Assembly (NCBI GenBank): GCA_903894295.1
Contig: CAITPI010000063.1
Coordinates: 1-41,414, forward strand
DNA: 41,414 nucleotides
Source: an uncultured Acidimicrobiaceae bacterium
GTDB lineage: Bacteria > Actinomycetota > Acidimicrobiia > Acidimicrobiales > RAAP-2
Direction: 5' to 3'
The notes under the pieces were generated by a model, which saw nothing but the letters and a program-made list of their open reading frames with translations, had not been told where the DNA came from and did not search any database. Shown in pieces: positions 6,872 to 16,367 of this stretch. Position 1 is the first letter of the stretch, and each line of letters starts with the position of its first letter. The translations under genes were made by a program, and so were the position numbers.

Positions 6872-8821
6872 TCAGTGATAGGAGGCCATCAGACGGTGGG
6901 CCCGGTCCAGTGGATCCAGCAGCGATGTTCCCGGCTCCCCCGGTTCCGTTCCCTCCCGGGACGTGCCCAGATTCTCCAGGCGGAACGCCACGTCACGGAG
7001 ACCGGTCTGGATCTCCCGAAGTTCGCCGACCCCGGGACGACCGCCAGGGAGGATCGACACTTCCACCAACTGGGCCGCCAGTTCATTGAAACCCTGCAGG
7101 ATCTGACGGGCATCCTCGAAGTGCAGAACGTGGTGCCCGGGTTCGTGGGCGGCGATCGCCAACACCGTCGTCGCCCGGGCCCGGGCATCCGTCGCCACCC
7201 GCGACTCCTTGGTTGACAGGAGGTTGACCCCCGGCTGGTTGATCAACGGTTCGACGACGTCAGCCAGGGCCAACGCCACATCCGCCAGAGACGCACGAAC
7301 GTTGTACTTCTGACGGAAGGGCCACAGGAGGGAAGCCAGCAACACGATGATCCCGCCGATCAACGTGGCGAGCATGCGGGCCGGTGCGGTGGAGTCGACC
7401 GGATCACCCTGCAGCCAGAAGGCCACCAGAACGAACATCGTGAATCCGGCGATGCACCACGCATAGTTGGGCACCAGAAAGAAGACCGTCACCACCGCGG
7501 CAAACCCGAGGAGCACCAGAGACCAGGCGGCATCCGGACGGAACACGACGAAGACCAAAAGCGTGAGCAGCGCACCGAGGCAGGTGCCGGCCAGACGGGA
7601 TGCCACCTTCAGGTAGGTGTCTCCCGTCCCGGGTTTGGCGATCCACGCCACGGTCACCGCGATCCAGTAGTCGTGGGAGAAGTGCACCACGAGCGTGCTC
7701 ATGATGGCCACAAAGATGGCGATGGTCAGGCGGACTCCGTGCCGGAAGGAAGGATCCGACCAACGGAGATGGTCACGCCAGGAAAACCCGGTTGACCGGA
7801 GCGGGCCCCACACCCTCACGCCGAATCGTCGGCCAAGGGGCCACGGTCCTCCCACCAGCGCCACGGCGCCATCGATCGCCGAGACAACGGCCAGGACCAC
7901 CGTCGAATCCGACGGCCCGGCCAGAGACAGGTAGTGGTCCACTGCATTGGTGAGTCGGGTCTGCGCCCGGCCAAGACCCCGGTGCCGGATTGGCCAGACG
8001 AGGGTCCGGGCCACCCCCCGGGAGAGGTTGCTGACGGCGGAAACCACCTCGACGAGGGCGTCACGCTCTTCTCCGGTGCCGACCCGTGCCAACACTTCGG
8101 CCAACGCCGCCACCGAGGTGCGGAACGACTGGCTGGAAACCATCAGGTCAGAGAACCACTGCCGGGAGGCTCCTTCGTGGAGGTCGGTGTCGAGTCCGAC
8201 GCCCGCCATCCGCAACCGTTCGGCGTGGACGGTGGACCACATGGCTTCGGGACCACATCGCAAGGCAACGGCCTCGCCCCGGAAGAAGACCGCCAACTGG
8301 GCCCGGCTGCCCGAAGCCCGGTGCCAGATCCAGGGCAGGACGATCGCCGCCACCATCACCACCTCACCGGCCACCAGGGCGACCACCAACCCGCCGCCGG
8401 AGTCAACGGGCAAAGGTGCCCCGGAGTAGACCACCACGACCACCAGGGACAGGACGCCGGCCATGGCCCCGCGCGGCCCGAGCGCACAGAGAAGTCCCGA
8501 GCCGAACGCCCACAAGGTGACCACGGCCACGTGAAGCACCGGGTCGTTGGCCACCAGGACCCCGAGCGCCACCGCCAGTGAGGTCAGTGCGACCGCTCCG
8601 GACAGGCCCCGGATCCGGTGGCGGTAGGCGCCGGACGGATCGGAGAGCCCGATGAACAGGGATCCGACGGCGGCCGAGGTACCCCAGGCCGGGTGCCCGA
8701 GCCATCGTCCGCCGATCACGGCCACCACGACGAGCACCGCCACCCGGATGGCCGGGGTGATGGAAAGCGACGCCCGGTCGGTGGCCGCAACGTCGGTGAG
8801 AATGGCCCTCGGAAAACGCAC
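6872..8821 (-). CDS. FUSC-family transporter, full length
   Basis: A 649-aa membrane protein with two repeats of a helical bundle (about residues 20-165 and 345-490), a soluble middle region (165-340) and a C-terminal soluble helical region after about 500. This matches the YccS/AaeB-type FUSC layout, predicted to export aromatic carboxylates or similar anions. GTG at 8821 is 6 nt behind TAGCCT (8828-8833, minus strand), with no Shine-Dalgarno, so it is probably leaderless. It is the second FUSC protein in the window; the two are not adjacent and differ in length, so they are not a recent tandem duplication. Confidence 0.85.
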   Translation of the reverse strand: MRFPRAILTDVAATDRASLSITPAIRVAVLVVVAVIGGRWLGHPAWGTSAAVGSLFIGLSDPSGAYRHRIRGLSGAVALTSLAVALGVLVANDPVLHVAVVTLWAFGSGLLCALGPRGAMAGVLSLVVVVVYSGAPLPVDSGGGLVVALVAGEVVMVAAIVLPWIWHRASGSRAQLAVFFRGEAVALRCGPEAMWSTVHAERLRMAGVGLDTDLHEGASRQWFSDLMVSSQSFRTSVAALAEVLARVGTGEERDALVEVVSAVSNLSRGVARTLVWPIRHRGLGRAQTRLTNAVDHYLSLAGPSDSTVVLAVVSAIDGAVALVGGPWPLGRRFGVRVWGPLRSTGFSWRDHLRWSDPSFRHGVRLTIAIFVAIMSTLVVHFSHDYWIAVTVAWIAKPGTGDTYLKVASRLAGTCLGALLTLLVFVVFRPDAAWSLVLLGFAAVVTVFFLVPNYAWCIAGFTMFVLVAFWLQGDPVDSTAPARMLATLIGGIIVLLASLLWPFRQKYNVRASLADVALALADVVEPLINQPGVNLLSTKESRVATDARARATTVLAIAAHEPGHHVLHFEDARQILQGFNELAAQLVEVSILPGGRPGVGELREIQTGLRDVAFRLENLGTSREGTEPGEPGTSLLDPLDRAHRLMASYH

Positions 8822-8919
8822 GACGTCAGGCTAGCGATGTCCGAATGCGGCGGTGAACGGTCGGAGCAACTTCGCCGCCGGGCCGTCCCGGAATCCCGGT
8901 GGGACGGGCCCGAAAGGGT

Positions 8920-10212
8920 TCAGTGGGCCGACCGGGAACCGCGCCGGACCGGTTGGTCGGCAGGTTCGGGGTGAACCGTCGAATCCCACCAGGCCTTCCA
9001 CGCCAGGAAGGTGGCGGCCGGCATGCCCTTGGCCAGATGGAACCCCTGGGCGACGTCACAGCCGAGCGCCCGGAGCAGTTCCCACTCGGTGGCGTTCTCG
9101 AGGCCTTCGGCCACCACGGTCACGCCGAGGGCGTGGCCGAGGTCGATGCTCGAGGAGAGGATGACCTGGCCGACCTCGTCGTCCACCGCACCGTGCAGGA
9201 AGCTCCGGTCGATCTTCAACTCGGTGATCGGCAGATGCCGCAACGTACTGAGATGGGAGTAGCCCGTACCGAAGTCGTCGATCGAGATACCGAAGCCCTT
9301 CAGACGCAGGCGTCCGATGACCTCCAGACTGGCCGTCAGGTTCTCCATGAGGCGTCCTTCGGTGATCTCGAGCACCAGTTGGCCCGGATCCAGCCCGGCC
9401 GCCGTGGTGATCGACGTCAGGATCTCGGGCAGGTCGAGCGAGTTCAGGTTCTTGGTGGAGAGGTTCACCGCCATGGTGAGATCGTGTCCCCGGTTGTGCC
9501 ACAACGACAGGTTCCCGACCGCCAACTGGAAGACGCTGAGCGTCAGGGCGTCCATCAGTCCGGCCATCTCGGCGGTACGGACCACCTGCTCCGGGGGAAG
9601 GATGCCGTGCACCGGATCCCGCCACCGAAGCAGTGCCTCGACCCCGACCACCGAGCGGTCACGCAGGGAAATCTTCGGCTGCACGACAATGTCCACTGCA
9701 CCCCGGGCCAGGCCTTCCCGCAGCGCATCGGCGCTCAGTCCCACCGAACGACCGCGCGACGGTGCTCCCTCGCTACCTTCGACCAAACGGGAGCGGAGCA
9801 GTTGGACCAGATGACGGAGTTCTTCGGGATTCACCGGTTTGGCCAGGGTGCCCAGCAGGTCAAGATCGTGGGCCACCACGAGATCCCGGACCGACGAGAG
9901 AAGTTGGGCGCTGGAAGCCGAGACCACGACCACGGCACCCTCGAACTTCCGTTGGGCCAGATGCCGCATGCACTCGATGCCGTCCATGCCCTCCATCTCG
10001 AGGTCACAGAGGATCAGGTCGGGCCGGTGGGTGCTCTGGTCGAGGTGGACGAGGGCGGCGTCGCCGTCCCGCACCCGCTGGATGACGCCCACCCCAAGGC
10101 CGGCCAGCATCTCGGTGAGGATCTCCGAGATGAAGTCGTCATCGTCGACGATGAGCACCCCCACGTCATCGAGCCACGTCCGGTCCAACATTGAAGATCC
10201 GTCCATGCTCAT
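8920..10212 (-). CDS. REC-EAL response regulator, c-di-GMP phosphodiesterase
   Basis: A 430-aa protein. Residues 16-140 form a receiver domain: acidic cluster VDDDD, phosphoacceptor Asp70 in LILCDLEMEGMDG, and Lys125 in LAKPVNPEE. Residues 160-415 form an EAL domain with GVEALLRW (residues 190-197), VNLSTKNL, LEITEGRLM, SIDDFGTGYSHL, ELKIDRSF, VAEGLEN and a terminal AQGFHLAKG. All metal- and substrate-binding residues I can identify are present, so it should hydrolyse c-di-GMP when the receiver is phosphorylated. The chosen ATG at 10212 overlaps the stop of the hybrid kinase as ATGA, so the two are translationally coupled; the longer 5' extension of the frame lies inside the kinase gene. Confidence 0.92.
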   Translation of the reverse strand: MSMDGSSMLDRTWLDDVGVLIVDDDDFISEILTEMLAGLGVGVIQRVRDGDAALVHLDQSTHRPDLILCDLEMEGMDGIECMRHLAQRKFEGAVVVVSASSAQLLSSVRDLVVAHDLDLLGTLAKPVNPEELRHLVQLLRSRLVEGSEGAPSRGRSVGLSADALREGLARGAVDIVVQPKISLRDRSVVGVEALLRWRDPVHGILPPEQVVRTAEMAGLMDALTLSVFQLAVGNLSLWHNRGHDLTMAVNLSTKNLNSLDLPEILTSITTAAGLDPGQLVLEITEGRLMENLTASLEVIGRLRLKGFGISIDDFGTGYSHLSTLRHLPITELKIDRSFLHGAVDDEVGQVILSSSIDLGHALGVTVVAEGLENATEWELLRALGCDVAQGFHLAKGMPAATFLAWKAWWDSTVHPEPADQPVRRGSRSAH

Positions 10213-12617
10213 GGCGCCTCCCCTACCCGGCCTTGCGCCGTCAGTGCGGTCTGCACGTCGAGAAATCCCGTTTCGAGCCCACCAAGGAGGCCCGCGATGT
10301 CCATCCCACCCGAGCGCGAGGCATCTTCGATCTCCTGGCACTGCCCGGCCATGTTGTGGGCACCGACCGTGGCCGCCGATGCCTTCAACCGGTGGGCCAG
10401 CCGCCCGATCGCAGCCAGGTCACCCTGGTCTTTGGCCATGGCCATTTCGGCGAGGATCCCGGTGGTCGTGTCAACGAACCTGGTCCGGAATCTCTGGACC
10501 TTTTGGGGCTGGCCGGCAAACAGGTTGGCCAGCACCGTCGGGTCGAAGACGTCCCCATCCACGGTCGCCGCCGTCTGCTCCCGAACCGGCCCCAGCCACC
10601 GGGACATCGTGGCGAACAGCCGGTCCGGATTGACGGGCTTCGACTCGACGTCATCCATACCCGATTCCCGGCATTCGACCAGATCCTTGGCCAATGCGTT
10701 GGCGGTCATGGCAATGATCACCGGGTGGCCGAAGCGTTCGTCGGCCCGGATCCTCCGGGTCGCCTCCAGGCCGTCCATCTCGGGCATCTGGACGTCCATG
10801 AGAATGACGTCGTATGGGGGGTCGGCAGCCAGGCGGTCCAGAACCTCCTGGCCGGTGGAGGCCAACTCGACGGTCATGCCGACCTCGGCCAGCAACTCGA
10901 CCACGAGCTCCTGGCCGAAGAGACTGTCTTCGGCCAGAAGTACCCGTCGGCCGGCCAGTTCCGGCCAGTTCGACGCCTGCGAGGTCCAGCCCGGGCTGCT
11001 GATGCCGTCATCCGTCTGGTCCGAGGCATCGGCCGGTCCGAACACGGCCGTGAAGACGAACTCGCTCCCGACCCCGGGGGCGGTACGGACGTCGATGTCA
11101 CCCCCCATCAGTTCCACCAGACGTTTGGAGATGGTGAGGCCCAGTCCGGTGCCCCCATATTGGCGGGTCGTCGATTCGTCGGCCTGGGCAAAGGCGTGGA
11201 AGAGGCGGTCCACCTGGTCGGGCGTCATGCCGATCCCGGTGTCACGCACGGAAAACTCCAGAACGATGTCCCGACCCTGATGAGCAAGTAGGTCGACGGT
11301 GACGGCCACTTCGCCGTCGTGGGTGAATTTGTCGGCGTTCCCCACCAGGTTGAGCAGGACGTGTTCGAGGCGCAAGGCGTCCCCGGCCACATATTCGGGG
11401 ATCCCATCCGACACCTCGACCGAGAACGCGACACCGCGCGCCGCGATGAAATCCCCGACCACCGTCGTCACGTTGTCGAGCACGACCGACAGCCGGAACG
11501 GCCGGGATTCGAGGACAAGCGCCCCGGCCTCGATCTTGGAGAAGTCCAGGACGTCATTCACGGTGCTCATCAGGACTTCGGCGGCCCGCTGGCTCTTCAC
11601 CACAAACTCCTGCTGCCGTTCGTTCAGCCCGGTGTTGCGCAGCAGATGGGCAAAGCCCACGATGGCATTGAGCGGAGTCCGGATCTCGTGGCTCATGTTG
11701 GCCACAAAGGCGCTCTTGGCCTCGGTGGCCGCTTCGGCCAGTTCCTTGGCCCGCGCCAACTCGGCGGTGCGGAGGAGGACCCGTTCCTCCAGGACGGCCC
11801 GTTGGTGGTGCATCTCCTCCTCGTGGCGTTTGCGCTCGGTGGTGTCGGTCTGGATCGAGATGAAGCGTTCCAGCCGGCCCGTGGCGTCATGGACCGGGGT
11901 GATGTTCAGCGTGACCCAGTAGCTGTTTCCGTTCCGGTCGTAGTTGAGCAACTCCTCGGAGACCGATTCCTTCTGCCACAGCGCCTTGCCGATCCGTTCT
12001 ACGGTTACCCGGTCGGTGCCCCGACCCTGCAGGAACGATCCCGGGGTGCGCCCGGAGATCTCGGACAGCCGGTAGCCGGTCCGCCGTTCGAAGGCCGGAT
12101 TGACCCAGTCGATCCGGCCATGGCTGTCGGTGATGACGACCAGATTGTCCGTTGAGCTCGCCACAATCGAGAGCATGGAGAGTTCGTCCTGGATCTCCTT
12201 GTCCCTCGTGACATCCTGTAGGAGACCGACCTGACCCCCACTGGCCATCTGGGCCACCGACAGGCGGACCCAGACGGCGGTGCCGTTCCGATGGGCGATC
12301 CCGAGAAACGGCCGGGGTGCCACGTCCGGCTGGAGAAGGAACCGGTCGACCTCGTTCCGGTACTCGCTTGCGAAGTAGGTCGACAACGCGGTACCGAGGC
12401 ACGACGCCACCTCATAACCGGTCAGCCGCTCCCAGGCGTCGTTGAGGAACACCAGGAGGCCATCACCGTCGGTTTCGAAGATCACGTCGGCCAGCAACTC
12501 GATGCGGCGACGCATCCGGTTCTCCGCCTCGACCAGCGCCTCGGTCAGCCGGTGGGTGGCCTCCACGTGGAGGTCGGTGATGAGGGACGCCTGGGCCGCC
12601 TCGTCCTCATGGGCCAT
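10209..12617 (-). CDS. Hybrid sensor histidine kinase (PAS-PAS-HisKA-HATPase-REC-Hpt)
   Basis: An 802-aa soluble kinase with no membrane segment. Domains: N-terminal helix, PAS 1 (about 40-140), PAS 2 (about 145-265), a coiled-coil signalling helix (265-300), HisKA with [14 protein letters not shown] (His310), HATPase with N428, DTGIGM (459-464) and GGTGLGL (488-494), a receiver with Asp608 in [12 protein letters not shown], and a C-terminal Hpt domain with His742 in [11 protein letters not shown] full internal phosphorelay His-Asp-His is therefore present. The natural final Asp acceptor is the REC domain of the overlapping downstream EAL protein. PAS 2 resembles a LOV domain but lacks the photoactive cysteine. 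It is 13 bp downstream of the isochorismatase-like gene and probably co-transcribed. Confidence 0.92.
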   Translation of the reverse strand: MAHEDEAAQASLITDLHVEATHRLTEALVEAENRMRRRIELLADVIFETDGDGLLVFLNDAWERLTGYEVASCLGTALSTYFASEYRNEVDRFLLQPDVAPRPFLGIAHRNGTAVWVRLSVAQMASGGQVGLLQDVTRDKEIQDELSMLSIVASSTDNLVVITDSHGRIDWVNPAFERRTGYRLSEISGRTPGSFLQGRGTDRVTVERIGKALWQKESVSEELLNYDRNGNSYWVTLNITPVHDATGRLERFISIQTDTTERKRHEEEMHHQRAVLEERVLLRTAELARAKELAEAATEAKSAFVANMSHEIRTPLNAIVGFAHLLRNTGLNERQQEFVVKSQRAAEVLMSTVNDVLDFSKIEAGALVLESRPFRLSVVLDNVTTVVGDFIAARGVAFSVEVSDGIPEYVAGDALRLEHVLLNLVGNADKFTHDGEVAVTVDLLAHQGRDIVLEFSVRDTGIGMTPDQVDRLFHAFAQADESTTRQYGGTGLGLTISKRLVELMGGDIDVRTAPGVGSEFVFTAVFGPADASDQTDDGISSPGWTSQASNWPELAGRRVLLAEDSLFGQELVVELLAEVGMTVELASTGQEVLDRLAADPPYDVILMDVQMPEMDGLEATRRIRADERFGHPVIIAMTANALAKDLVECRESGMDDVESKPVNPDRLFATMSRWLGPVREQTAATVDGDVFDPTVLANLFAGQPQKVQRFRTRFVDTTTGILAEMAMAKDQGDLAAIGRLAHRLKASAATVGAHNMAGQCQEIEDASRSGGMDIAGLLGGLETGFLDVQTALTAQGRVGEAP

Positions 12618-12630
12618 GGATCAGCTCACG

Positions 12631-13242
12631 TCATACCGATGCCAGTGCCATCCCGGCGAGCACCTCGTCGCTGGTCATGGCCTGGCCGTAGAGGGGGAAG
12701 ACGTTCTCGCAGAAGAACTCGTGCTCGACCGCCGTCCGGGCCGAGGAGCAGTCGGAAAGGATGGTGACGTTGTATCCCCGCTCATACGCGGCCCGACCGG
12801 TCGAGTCGATGCACAACGAGGTCACCATGCCGGCCACCAACACATTCTCGATGCCCCGCTCGGTCAGGACTTCGCCGAGGGAGGTGTTCGAGAAGGCGTT
12901 GAATCCGACCTTGCCCGTCACAAAGAGGATGCGGTCGCCGAACTCGTCGAGTTCGGGAATGTTCTCCGCACCGGAACTGCCCTCCTTGAACGCACCAACT
13001 TCCTTCATGGTGTTCAGGATGCCCACCGGGCTGGCCATGGCCCGGTAGTCGGGAGCCAGCACGATCGGCGTCGAGATCACGGTGAGATCGGTGTCGGCCA
13101 CGGCCCGGATGAAACCCAGCGTGTTGTTCAGGACGTTGTCGACCGTGGCCGGATCCTCCACCACACCCCGCAGGATGCCATCCGGTGCGAAGTAGTCGTT
13201 CTGGTAGCCCACCAGGATCAGGGCCGTCGTTTCCGGGTTCAT
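12631..13242 (-). CDS. Isochorismatase-family cysteine hydrolase
   Basis: A 203-aa alpha/beta hydrolase of the isochorismatase/nicotinamidase family. The presumed catalytic triad is Asp16 (VGYQNDYF), a Lys in FVTGKVGFNAF, and Cys in VAGMVTSLCIDSTGR. Family members hydrolyse isochorismate, nicotinamide, ureides or carbamates; the substrate cannot be assigned here. The ATG at 13242 has GAGGAGC 5-6 nt upstream, which decides it over the upstream in-frame starts. It heads an operon with the hybrid kinase and the c-di-GMP phosphodiesterase, an odd partner that may act on a small signalling molecule (inference). Confidence 0.88.
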   Translation of the reverse strand: MNPETTALILVGYQNDYFAPDGILRGVVEDPATVDNVLNNTLGFIRAVADTDLTVISTPIVLAPDYRAMASPVGILNTMKEVGAFKEGSSGAENIPELDEFGDRILFVTGKVGFNAFSNTSLGEVLTERGIENVLVAGMVTSLCIDSTGRAAYERGYNVTILSDCSSARTAVEHEFFCENVFPLYGQAMTSDEVLAGMALASV

Positions 13243-13462
13243 GTTTGCTCCTCTGTTCGGTGGGACGTCCTGTCCATCCGGCTCCGCCATGCCGCGGGGA
13301 AGGTGGGTGGGTCGCCGCAATATTCCTTATCCCCAGGTCATCGGCGGAAGAAGCGGAAACCTGAAGAAGTTTCTTTGCCCCCGACCCGACCCGGTCGGGT
13401 GGTGGCATCCCGGTCAGACGAAGAACGACCGGGCCCACGCTGGCCGTCTAATGTCCCTCTCC

Positions 13463-15184
13463 ATGTCCATGGCACCCCATCTCCGCTCCGCACGTCACGC
13501 CACCCGTCACCGCCGGAACACGGCCCGGTTCTCCGGACGGGCCGCTGCCGCCGGCGCGTTCCTCGTGGCATCGCTGGCCCTGTCAGCCTGCTCGTCTTCT
13601 TCGTCGTCGTCGGAGACCACCACGGCGGCCTCGGCCTCGGCCTCCTCGTCAAAGGGTTGTCAACCGCCCTCGAACTGGCGATCCACGACCGCCACGGCGG
13701 TGGCCGGATCGGCTTACGCCTACCAGTTGACCTCGTTTGACGGCACCTCGATCCGGATCAACTGGTTCCCGAAGAACCCCGGTGGCCAGGGAGCCCCGGC
13801 TCCCACGGTGTTGATGGGTCCCGGATGGGGCCAACTCGGCGACACGGATGTCACGGGTGCCGGGATCCAGGGTGTGCTGAGCATCGGGCAGCTGCAGCAG
13901 GGTGGCTTCAACGTAGTGACCTGGGACCCCCGGGGTTTCGGTGCCTCCGGTGGACTGGCCGAAGTCGACAGTCCCGCCTACGAAGCCCGTGACGTCACGT
14001 CGATGATCAACTGGGTCGCACGGCAGAAGGGAGTCGCCCTCGTCAAGCCGGGTGATCCCCGCATCGGAATGGTCGGCGAATCCTATGGCGGAGGAATCCA
14101 GTTCGTGACCGCCGCCATCGACTGCCGGGTCGACGCCATCGCTCCGACCATCGCCTGGAACTCGCTGGTGACCAGCCTCGACAAGAACCAGACGCCCAAG
14201 GCGGGGTGGGACGGCATCCTGAGCGGGGTCTCGACCTCGGCCCATCTGGCTCCGGAGATTCTGGCCGGGGACGCCGACATCAAGGCCGACCGCCAGGTGG
14301 GTGCGGCCACGGACGCCTACTTCCGGCAGCGGGGGCCGGCCCAGTTGCTCTCCCGGGTCAGGATTCCGACCCTCATCCTCCAGGGAACCGTCGACAACCT
14401 CTTCACCCTCGACGAAGGCATTGCCAACTACGAGACCCTGAAGGCCCAGGGCAACACGGTGGCCATGGCCTGGTTCTGTGGCGGACACGGCGTCTGTCTC
14501 ACCAATCCGGGAACCGCGCTCGACATCAGCCAACTCTCGCTGGCCTGGATGCAGCACTATGTGGCTGGCCAGACGTCGGTGCCGGTGCTCACCGGGTTCG
14601 CCTACGTCGACCAGAACGGGACGACCTACTACGCACCGACCTACCCACTGACCGCCGGAGCGCCGTTCGTGGCCACCGGAACGGGCACCCTCCACCTGGA
14701 AGCCACGGGTGGCTCGGGACCGCCCACGGTCAAGCCCAACGCCCTGGCCGCCAACGCGGTTGACTCCGTGGCCTACGGCGTCACACCGGCCCCCGCCACA
14801 AACGCCGTCAACGTCACGGTTCCCCTGAACCGTCAGGCGTTTGTCGTCGGTCCGCCCCGTCTTGCCATCACCTACTCGGGGACAACGCCGTCAGCGGACC
14901 GTCCGACCCGGGTCTTCGTCCAACTGGTCGATCCGGCCACCGGCATCGTGGTGAACAACCAGATCACGCCGGTGCCCGTCGTGCTGGACGGGACGGTCCA
15001 CACCCTCAGCCTGCCACTGGAGACCATCAGCTACACCAGCCATCCCGGCCAGTCCCTGGAGCTTCAGCTGGTGGCCACCACCGTGGCCTATGAGGTGCCC
15101 CAGCTCGGTGGCTCGGTCAACTTCCGCACCATCCGCATCTCGCTGCCCACTGTGACCAACATGACCACCACCCCGGCGGGCTGA
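13463..15184 (+). CDS. Secreted CocE/NonD-type alpha/beta hydrolase lipoprotein
   Basis: A 573-aa exported hydrolase. Residues 1-43 are a basic N region, a hydrophobic core and lipobox LSAC (Cys43), followed by a Ser/Thr-rich linker. The catalytic domain (about 70-390) has GESYGGG with the nucleophile Ser, Asp in LQGTVDNLFT, and His in CGGHGVC. The C-terminal half (about 420-573) is beta-rich, as in X-Pro dipeptidyl-peptidase/cocaine esterase C-terminal domains. It probably cleaves an ester or amide at the cell surface. The ATG at 13463 lies 8 nt after TAATGT (13449-13454); an ATG at 13451 overlaps that hexamer and ATG 13469 is also possible. Confidence 0.85.
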   Translation: MSMAPHLRSARHATRHRRNTARFSGRAAAAGAFLVASLALSACSSSSSSSETTTAASASASSSKGCQPPSNWRSTTATAVAGSAYAYQLTSFDGTSIRINWFPKNPGGQGAPAPTVLMGPGWGQLGDTDVTGAGIQGVLSIGQLQQGGFNVVTWDPRGFGASGGLAEVDSPAYEARDVTSMINWVARQKGVALVKPGDPRIGMVGESYGGGIQFVTAAIDCRVDAIAPTIAWNSLVTSLDKNQTPKAGWDGILSGVSTSAHLAPEILAGDADIKADRQVGAATDAYFRQRGPAQLLSRVRIPTLILQGTVDNLFTLDEGIANYETLKAQGNTVAMAWFCGGHGVCLTNPGTALDISQLSLAWMQHYVAGQTSVPVLTGFAYVDQNGTTYYAPTYPLTAGAPFVATGTGTLHLEATGGSGPPTVKPNALAANAVDSVAYGVTPAPATNAVNVTVPLNRQAFVVGPPRLAITYSGTTPSADRPTRVFVQLVDPATGIVVNNQITPVPVVLDGTVHTLSLPLETISYTSHPGQSLELQLVATTVAYEVPQLGGSVNFRTIRISLPTVTNMTTTPAG

Positions 15185-15221
15185 ACCGACCGGCCCGGAA
15201 CGACCGGGTCACCTGGGGGAT

Positions 15222-15244
15222 GAGACGGCCGACGGGGCCGTCTC
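15222..15244 (+). terminator. Terminator-like hairpin after the hydrolase
   Basis: GAGACGGCC / GACGG / GGCCGTCTC, a perfect 9-bp stem with 5-nt loop, 37 bp after the hydrolase stop. No T-run. Confidence 0.65.
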
Positions 15245-15313
15245 CCGGTGCCGGTACCGTCGACCCGGGCCCGCCCGTCACCGGCCACCGCCTTCTTCTG
15301 CTCTACTGAAGGG

Positions 15314-16318
15314 ATGACTTCCACCTACCGTCGCATGCTGCTGGCCTCCCGACCCGAGGGTCTCGTCACTTCCGCCAACCTGAACCTTGACGACTCCGCG
15401 GCGATCCCGTCCCCCGGGGCGGGCGAAGCGCTGGTGAAGGTCCACTACCTCTCCATCGACCCGACCATCCGTGGCTGGATGAACGATGCCCCCGGCTACC
15501 TCCCGCCCATCGGGCTTGGTGAAGTCATCCGCAGCGGTGGCGTCGGCGAGGTGGTCGAGTCAAACAACGTTGACGTGCCAGCGGGATCCATGGTCTTTGG
15601 CATGTTGGGTTGGCAGGAGTACGTCATCATGACCGCCGACGCCCCGTTCACCGTGGTCCCCGACGGCGTGGATCCCACCTGGGTGCTCTCCGTCTTCGGC
15701 ATCACGGGACTGACCGCCTACTTCGGCCTGTTGGACATCGGCCAGCCCAAGGTCGGCGACACCGTCGTGGTGTCCGGTGCCGCTGGAGCCACCGGCTCGG
15801 TGGTCGGACAGATCGCCCGGCTCTCGGGGGCGTCCCGGGTGGTGGGTATCGCCGGCAGCGACGAGAAGTGCGCCTGGCTGACCGACGAGTTGGGCTTCGA
15901 TGCCGCCATCAACTACCGCAAACAGAACGTCTTGGCCGCCTTGGGCGAGACGTGCCCGGACGGCATCGACGTCTTCTTCGACAATGTCGGGGGTGAGATC
16001 CTCGATGCCGCCCTGGCCCATCTGGCCATGAAGGCCCGGGTGGTGATCTGTGGCGCCATCTCGCAGTACAACAGCGACACTCCGGAAGGGCCGAAGAACT
16101 ACCTCGCCCTCATCATGAAGCGGGCCCGGATGGAAGGCTTTCTTGTCCTCGACTACCTGGACCGGTTCCCCGAAGCCCAGTTGAAGATGTTCGAGTGGGT
16201 CCTCTCGGGATCCATCAAGCACAAGGAACACGTGGTCGAAGGGCTGGAACATGCCGGCGATGCCCTCAACCTCCTGTTCAGCGGTGAGAACGACGGCAAG
16301 GTCATCGTCAAGATCTGA
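15314..16318 (+). CDS. NADP-dependent MDR oxidoreductase (CurA / prostaglandin-reductase type)
   Basis: A 334-aa zinc-free medium-chain dehydrogenase/reductase. The N-terminal half carries LSIDPTIRGWMND, typical of the leukotriene B4 12-hydroxydehydrogenase/CurA group. The nucleotide-binding half has VVVSGAAGATGSVVGQIARL (Rossmann AxxGxxG), then VVGIAGSDEKCAWL and FFDNVGGEILD. It likely reduces an activated carbon-carbon double bond with NADPH. The ATG at 15314 is directly preceded by GAAGGG, too close for a normal Shine-Dalgarno. TCTACT ends 6 nt upstream, so a leaderless start is possible but weak. Confidence 0.88.
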   Translation: MTSTYRRMLLASRPEGLVTSANLNLDDSAAIPSPGAGEALVKVHYLSIDPTIRGWMNDAPGYLPPIGLGEVIRSGGVGEVVESNNVDVPAGSMVFGMLGWQEYVIMTADAPFTVVPDGVDPTWVLSVFGITGLTAYFGLLDIGQPKVGDTVVVSGAAGATGSVVGQIARLSGASRVVGIAGSDEKCAWLTDELGFDAAINYRKQNVLAALGETCPDGIDVFFDNVGGEILDAALAHLAMKARVVICGAISQYNSDTPEGPKNYLALIMKRARMEGFLVLDYLDRFPEAQLKMFEWVLSGSIKHKEHVVEGLEHAGDALNLLFSGENDGKVIVKI

Positions 16319-16328
16319 TCCCGGAACC

Positions 16329-16361
16329 GGTCGTCGGCCCTCGGGTCCGGGACCGACGACC
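16329..16361. terminator. Bidirectional terminator-like hairpin
   Basis: GGTCGTCGG (16329-16337) pairs with CCGACGACC (16353-16361) across a 15-nt loop. It lies between the convergent reductase (stop 16318) and kinase (stop 16368) genes. Confidence 0.6.
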
Positions 16362-16367
16362 CGGCCC

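Noticed and set aside
8899-12767. Long plus-strand open frames (for example 8899-10194 and 12442-13740) opposite the signalling operon
   Set aside because: They are antisense shadows of high-GC genes whose domains are unmistakable on the minus strand; their translations resemble nothing.
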